Positions 60,001 to 63,740 of a DNA stretch of 63,740 nt are shown piece by piece (within the stretch, counting starts at the first letter, position 1; every line of letters starts with the position of its first letter). Made by a program: the position numbers and the translations under genes. The DNA is taken from the NCBI GenBank assembly GCA_009691705.1, contig SIAR01000011.1, positions 1 through 63,740 on the forward strand. The letters run 5' to 3'. The notes beneath the pieces were generated by a model. The model ran no database searches, was not told the origin of the DNA, and saw only the letters and a program-made list of their open reading frames with translations. Source of the DNA: Phycisphaerales bacterium. GTDB lineage: Bacteria; Planctomycetota; Phycisphaerae; Phycisphaerales; SM1A02.

Positions 60001-60690
60001 ATGCTCAACTCTCTGCAAAGACGAATTCGCTCGGGCGCCGTGATGGGTGGGATTCACCTTTTGGCGACACTCTTCGTGCGATTTGTGCACCGATTGCGCG
60101 TCGAAGGTGTGCCTGACGGTCGGGTCTGGGCGAATCGCGCGCCTGGCGCGGGGCTGATCGTCGTCGCGAATCATGTTTCGGGGATCGATCCCGTTCTGAT
60201 CCAAGTTGCTTTCCCCCGCGAGATTCGCTGGATGATGGACCGCGCCATGATGCTGCGCTCACTTGCATTCTTCTGGAGGTTTCTGCGGATCATCGCCGTT
60301 GACACCGAGGGAGCCAAAACATCCGTGGGAGCCATCCGCGAGTCGCTCAGGCACCTGCAGGCGGGCGGCGTGCTCGGCATCTTTCCAGAGGGACAGATCG
60401 CACGGCCGCCAGGAGTGATCCATCCATTTCTTCCTGGGATGGCATCACTCGCCGCGCGATCGGGGGCACAGACCGTGCTCTTTGTGATCGATGGTGTGCC
60501 CGCTTGCAAACGCGCATTCATCGGCATCATCCGACCAAGCCGCGCGCGGGTGCGAATGATTGGTGTCATCGATCCACCACGGCGCGGCGAAGAGGTGGCG
60601 TGGACCGCCGCAATTCGACTCAAGATGGCTCAAACGCTTGGCTATCCAACAACAGATCGCCTGACGGGCGATAGCCTTACCAACGAATGA
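60001..60690 (+). CDS. plsC: 1-acyl-glycerol-3-phosphate acyltransferase (PlsC family)
   Basis: A 229-residue membrane-associated acyltransferase that makes phosphatidic acid. Catalytic HX4D in [10 protein letters not shown], the glycerol-phosphate motif in GIFPEGQIA, and a hydrophobic N-terminal segment. It is somewhat short but within family range; other acyltransferase substrates are possible. A gggga sequence precedes the ATG. Its stop overlaps the ruvA start by 4 nt. Confidence 0.9.
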   Translation: MLNSLQRRIRSGAVMGGIHLLATLFVRFVHRLRVEGVPDGRVWANRAPGAGLIVVANHVSGIDPVLIQVAFPREIRWMMDRAMMLRSLAFFWRFLRIIAVDTEGAKTSVGAIRESLRHLQAGGVLGIFPEGQIARPPGVIHPFLPGMASLAARSGAQTVLFVIDGVPACKRAFIGIIRPSRARVRMIGVIDPPRRGEEVAWTAAIRLKMAQTLGYPTTDRLTGDSLTNE

Positions 60691-61382
60691 TTCACAGCAT
60701 CGACGGTGTTCTCGAATCTGTGCAAGACACAGCGGCCCTCGTGCGTGTCGGCGAGATCGTCTATGAGATTTCAGTGCCAGCGGCAGACTTGGCAGCGCTC
60801 TACAGCGAAGTGGATCGCGCGGTCACCTTTCACACGCTGCACTATCTCGAGTCGCAAGGACAAGGTTCGAGTTTCTGGCCAAAGCTCATCGGATTTCGCA
60901 CCCCCAGTGATCGCGCATTCTTTCTGCTCGTGACTTCGGTCAAGGGGATCGGCACACGGCGGGCACTGCGCGCACTGACCATTCCCTTTGCGCGCGTTGC
61001 GGAGGCGATCATGATGAAAGACCTTGCGCTGCTGATGAGCCTTCCCGAGATCGGTCGCAAGACCGCCGAGACAATGGTGATCGAACTGCGCGAGAAGGTT
61101 GCGCCATTTGCTGCGCCTGCGGTTCGCGTGCAAGCGGCGGCGCCTGCGACGAAGGGCGGTGGTTCGGCGCGAGCCGCAACCGCCGTTGCCGCGCCACCTG
61201 CTTCGACGCTCACCTCATCCGAAGTGATGGATGCGATGACCGTGCTCGTGCAACTCGGAGAGAGTCGCCTCGACGCGCGCGCGATGATCGACCGCGCGCT
61301 CGAACGCGATCCCGAACTCATGAGTGCCAACACGCTGGTCGCCGCTGCGCTGGCGTCGAAGGGACTTTCAGGAAATCTATGA
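60687..61382 (+). CDS. ruvA: Holliday junction branch migration protein RuvA
   Basis: A 231-residue protein that binds four-way junctions and loads RuvB. The N-terminal OB fold ([11 protein letters not shown]) is followed by two helix-hairpin-helix motifs (VKGIGTRRALRAL and LPEIGRKTAETMVIELREK), a flexible Ala/Gly/Pro linker, and the C-terminal RuvB-contact domain (SEVMDAMTVLVQLGES). It is longer than the usual 190-205 because of the linker. ruvB and ruvC are not adjacent. Overlaps manC by 4 nt. Confidence 0.94.
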   Translation: MIHSIDGVLESVQDTAALVRVGEIVYEISVPAADLAALYSEVDRAVTFHTLHYLESQGQGSSFWPKLIGFRTPSDRAFFLLVTSVKGIGTRRALRALTIPFARVAEAIMMKDLALLMSLPEIGRKTAETMVIELREKVAPFAAPAVRVQAAAPATKGGGSARAATAVAAPPASTLTSSEVMDAMTVLVQLGESRLDARAMIDRALERDPELMSANTLVAAALASKGLSGNL

Positions 61383-62482
61383 CCGCGCCCAGCGCCCATC
61401 CACACCGCTACGCGCTCATCATGGCAGGCGGGTCAGGGACGCGACTCTGGCCGATGAGCCGAGTGACCAAGCCCAAGCAACTCTTGCCACTCATCGGTGG
61501 CAAGTCGATGCTGCAATTGAGCAGCGAACGGCTCGAGGGATTGATTGCGAGCGACAAGCGACTCGTGTGCGCCTCGTGCGCGTATGCCTCGGATGTGCTC
61601 GCATCGATCAGCGCACTCGCTCCACACAACTTTCTCGGCGAACCCGTTGGCCGCGACACACTCAATGCCATTGGATTCGCCGCGGCGGTTCTCTTCGAGC
61701 GCGATCCTGATGCAATCTTCGCTGTGATGACGAGCGACCATGTCATCGAGCCGCACGAGGCATTCTGCAAGGCCGTCGACACCGGTTTCGCGCTCGTCGA
61801 GGCCGACCCGCGCCGACTCGTCACGTTTTCGGTGCCGCCCACTTTCGCCGCAACGGGATATGGATATGTCGAGCGCGGCGCTGCGATCGCCGGCTTCGAT
61901 CACGCCTTTCGTGCCAAGCGTTTCATCGAGAAGCCCGACCTTGCCCGAGCAACCGAGTTTGTCGCGAACAAATCATTTGGATGGAACACGGGCATGTTTG
62001 TCTTTCACGCCCGCACCGTGCTCGACGCGATCGGCTGGTTCATGCCGCAGAATGCTGCGGGATTGGCGCGCATCGGCGCAGCGTGGGGAACGCGCAATGA
62101 AGATGCGGTCATCACTGATGTCTATCCGACCCTCACCAAGATCAGCGTCGACTTCGGATTGATGGAGCCCGCCTCGCGCGATGAGCGACTTGCGATTTGC
62201 GTTGTGCCGATGGAAGTCTCGTGGCGCGATGTTGGCAACTGGCAAAGTTTCGGCGCGGTGCTCGCGGCCGATGCCCAAGGCAATCGCACGGTCGGTGCGG
62301 CGGTCCACCTTGAATCGAACAATGTTGTCGTGGCGAGTGACGATCCAAATCATCTCATTGCAACAATTGGCGTTGAAGGGTTGGTCATCGTGCATACGCG
62401 CGACGCGACTCTGATTTGTCCCGCGGCGATGGCCGAGCGCGTGAAAGATCTCGCCGGCCGCGTGCCGAGCGGATATCAGTAA
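61379..62482 (+). CDS. manC: Mannose-1-phosphate guanylyltransferase
   Basis: A 367-residue nucleotidyltransferase making GDP-mannose from GTP and mannose-1-phosphate. Signature: MAGGSGTRLWPMSR with KPKQ shortly after, EPVGRDTLNAIG, TSDHVI, FIEKPD, SFGWNTGMFVF and SWRDVGNW. It is the short form without the C-terminal isomerase domain. GDP-mannose feeds surface glycans, so it may serve the EPS locus on the other side of this window. Coupling to ruvA (ATGA overlap) is positional only. Confidence 0.93.
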   Translation: MTAPSAHPHRYALIMAGGSGTRLWPMSRVTKPKQLLPLIGGKSMLQLSSERLEGLIASDKRLVCASCAYASDVLASISALAPHNFLGEPVGRDTLNAIGFAAAVLFERDPDAIFAVMTSDHVIEPHEAFCKAVDTGFALVEADPRRLVTFSVPPTFAATGYGYVERGAAIAGFDHAFRAKRFIEKPDLARATEFVANKSFGWNTGMFVFHARTVLDAIGWFMPQNAAGLARIGAAWGTRNEDAVITDVYPTLTKISVDFGLMEPASRDERLAICVVPMEVSWRDVGNWQSFGAVLAADAQGNRTVGAAVHLESNNVVVASDDPNHLIATIGVEGLVIVHTRDATLICPAAMAERVKDLAGRVPSGYQ

Positions 62483-62518
62483 CCAAAGTAGTCACCAGCG
62501 CCAGAAAGGCAAACCGCC

Positions 62519-62932
62519 ATGCGTTACCTCGCCATAGATCTCGGTGATCGACGAACCGGCGTGGCTTGTGGCGATGACATACTGCGGTTGCCATCCCCTG
62601 TTGGAATGATCGAAGCGAGCGACCGCGAAGTTCTCATGAGGGGACTCGAGAAGTTCATTCGCGAGTACGGACCCGACGCGCTCATTGTGGGATTGCCAGT
62701 CAACATGGATGGCACTGAAGGACCGCGCGCCGCGATGTCACGACAGTTTGCCGCCGAGTGCACCGCGCGCTTTTCGCTTCCATGCGAAATGCAAGATGAG
62801 CGACTCACCAGTTTCGGGGCGGAGCAACATCTCAAGCAGAGTGGACGCACCCACGCGCAGAAGAAGAGGTTGCGCGATGCACTCGCGGCGTGCGAAGTGA
62901 TGAAGGACTTTTTCGGTCGCGCGCACGACTGA
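62519..62932 (+). CDS. yqgF: YqgF/RuvX-family pre-16S rRNA nuclease
   Basis: A 137-residue RNase H-fold protein. Motifs: LAIDLGDRRTGVA (first catalytic Asp), LIVGLPVNMDGTEGPRA, DERLTSFGAEQHL (Glu), and DALAACEVMKDFF (last Asp). The family trims the 5' end of 16S rRNA and was earlier proposed as a resolvase. An aaagg ribosome site lies upstream. The gene is 36 nt after manC. Confidence 0.93.
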   Translation: MRYLAIDLGDRRTGVACGDDILRLPSPVGMIEASDREVLMRGLEKFIREYGPDALIVGLPVNMDGTEGPRAAMSRQFAAECTARFSLPCEMQDERLTSFGAEQHLKQSGRTHAQKKRLRDALAACEVMKDFFGRAHD

Positions 62933-63170
62933 CCCCCCCGTCACTTGCGAATCAGCAGACTGGCGGACACGGTCGAGCGCACGAAGGCTGCGGGCAGATT
63001 CTGCCTGCCCCACGACGCGATCTGCCCGTAACCGCGGGGACGCTCGAACCACGCGTGATTATCGATGTGGTTCAACAGCCTGCTAGGAGCCGAGCCCCCA
63101 CGCCAAACATAGCGTCTCTGAAGGCATTTTCTTCAAGGCTGACCTGTCCCAAAATCTCGTTCGCAAGCGA
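62933..63170. other. Intergenic region, no gene seen
   Basis: 238 nt. A small hairpin (GGGCAG with CTGCCC) near 62993-63011 could end the yqgF transcript. A GGTTCGAG on the minus strand near 63045 looks like a tRNA T-loop, but its flanks do not pair. No coding frame is convincing. Confidence 0.4.
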
Positions 63171-63182
63171 ATGGCTGCGATG

Positions 63183-63740
63183 ATGCATTCACTCAATCGC
63201 TCCATGACGGTCGCCGCGCTCATCTGCACTGCCACGGCTTCAGCGCAGTGGCAACTTTCGACTGGCACAGCATCGCTCAATATGCAGTCGCTGCTCTCGC
63301 GAGGCAGCGATGTCTTTGCAGGCGGTGCAACCGGGGCGTACCGATCGACTACGAATGCAGCGAGCTTCGTGGCGTCCAACTCGGGCAACGATGCGGTGGG
63401 CCCAACGCGCGGATTCACATCTGACGCCACATACATCTACACATGCACAAGCCAAGGGGTGTTTCGCAGCGCCAACGGCGGCACCACTTGGGTTGCAAAG
63501 AGCAGTGGAATGACGAACTTGCTGACGAGCGGAATCGTGCAAGCAGAGTCACGCCTCTTCGTCGCGACGCCAACGGGCGTCTTTCGCTCCGACAATCAAG
63601 CTGATAGTTGGACCGCCGCTGGACTTGTTGGCACCGATGTTCGTTGCATCAACGCGGTCGGCAGCACGATCTTTGCCGGCACAAATGGCGCTGGTGTTTA
63701 CAAGAGCGCGAACTGGGGAGTGACATGGGCGACGGCGAAT
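63183..63740 (+). CDS. Secreted beta-propeller (BNR/sialidase-like) protein, 3' end cut off
   Basis: The frame is open from ATG 63171 (also 63180, 63183 and 63204) to the right edge. The N-terminus is a Sec signal peptide ending ATASA-QW. The next 160 residues show repeating propeller blades with Asp-box-like motifs: GVFRSANGGTTWVAKSSG, GVFRSDNQADSWTAAGL and GVYKSANWGVTWAT. Such proteins (photosystem-stability-factor or sialidase-like folds) are common secreted proteins of planctomycetes and often end in a dockerin-like or sorting domain, which would lie beyond this window. The exact start is uncertain. Confidence 0.8.
   Translation, partial: MHSLNRSMTVAALICTATASAQWQLSTGTASLNMQSLLSRGSDVFAGGATGAYRSTTNAASFVASNSGNDAVGPTRGFTSDATYIYTCTSQGVFRSANGGTTWVAKSSGMTNLLTSGIVQAESRLFVATPTGVFRSDNQADSWTAAGLVGTDVRCINAVGSTIFAGTNGAGVYKSANWGVTWATAN

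Noticed and set aside
62995-63075. tRNA-like GGTTCGAG on the minus strand
   Set aside because: The bases either side do not form the T-stem, and no acceptor or anticodon arms could be built around it.
1-63740. Search by eye for CRISPR repeats, insertion sequences, integrases, toxin-antitoxin pairs and defence genes
   Set aside because: None seen. Repeats present are short tandem units within genes or at gene ends, with no spacers or transposase-like proteins.

Overview
This window looks like a chromosomal segment of a planctomycete, most likely of the Phycisphaerae. The evidence is moderate GC content, dense gene packing with many 4-nt stop/start overlaps, a secreted cytochrome ending in the NGDG-VNG-DLS dockerin-like pair common in that class, LL-diaminopimelate aminotransferase, a tricorn-like protease, and an exosortase/EpsI exopolysaccharide locus. 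I see no rRNA, tRNA, CRISPR array, insertion sequence or prophage; apart from the surface genes, the region is ordinary housekeeping DNA.

Layout. Positions 1-7300 hold secreted or membrane proteins of unknown role and an unusual two-gene peptide-ABC fragment (substrate-binding protein plus one permease). At 7357-9279 is a five-heme secreted cytochrome. Then come pyrophosphatase and a 1234-residue tricorn-like protease (minus), an M42 peptidase, a PmtA-like methyltransferase and dapL (plus), then rlmE and a secreted esterase (minus), and a lipoprotein (plus). From 27627 down to 20345 a minus-strand unit runs secretin - STAS - RsbW-like kinase - Gfo/Idh/MocA oxidoreductase - endonuclease IV joined in frame to a TPR lipoprotein - queF. 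On the plus strand follow carA-priA and sucA-sucB plus a small lipoprotein.

The centre of interest is the long minus-strand block from 52183 down to 36221: a Wza-like export lipoprotein, exosortase, EpsI, a 1607-residue TPR membrane protein, a Wzz/BY-kinase whose P-loop lysine is missing, and a WecA/MraY-type transferase. These run with tight or overlapping joints straight into rsmH, a LysM protein, an FtsL-like protein and ftsI. Envelope polysaccharide assembly with exosortase is therefore physically joined to septal-wall genes. Upstream of it lie carB, nuoH, a small conserved-looking protein, radA and pyrB. The right end has plsC-ruvA-manC-yqgF and the start of a secreted beta-propeller protein. 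manC may supply GDP-mannose to the polysaccharide pathway.

The most striking non-genic signal is a recurrent box, usually G[C/T]TAnnnT, ending 5-11 nt (most often exactly 6) before the start codon of at least eleven genes that head transcription units or follow a gene boundary. Shine-Dalgarno sequences are seen mainly in front of downstream genes. This is what leaderless transcription should look like, and it also resolves several ambiguous start codons (for example the GTG of radA at 54621).
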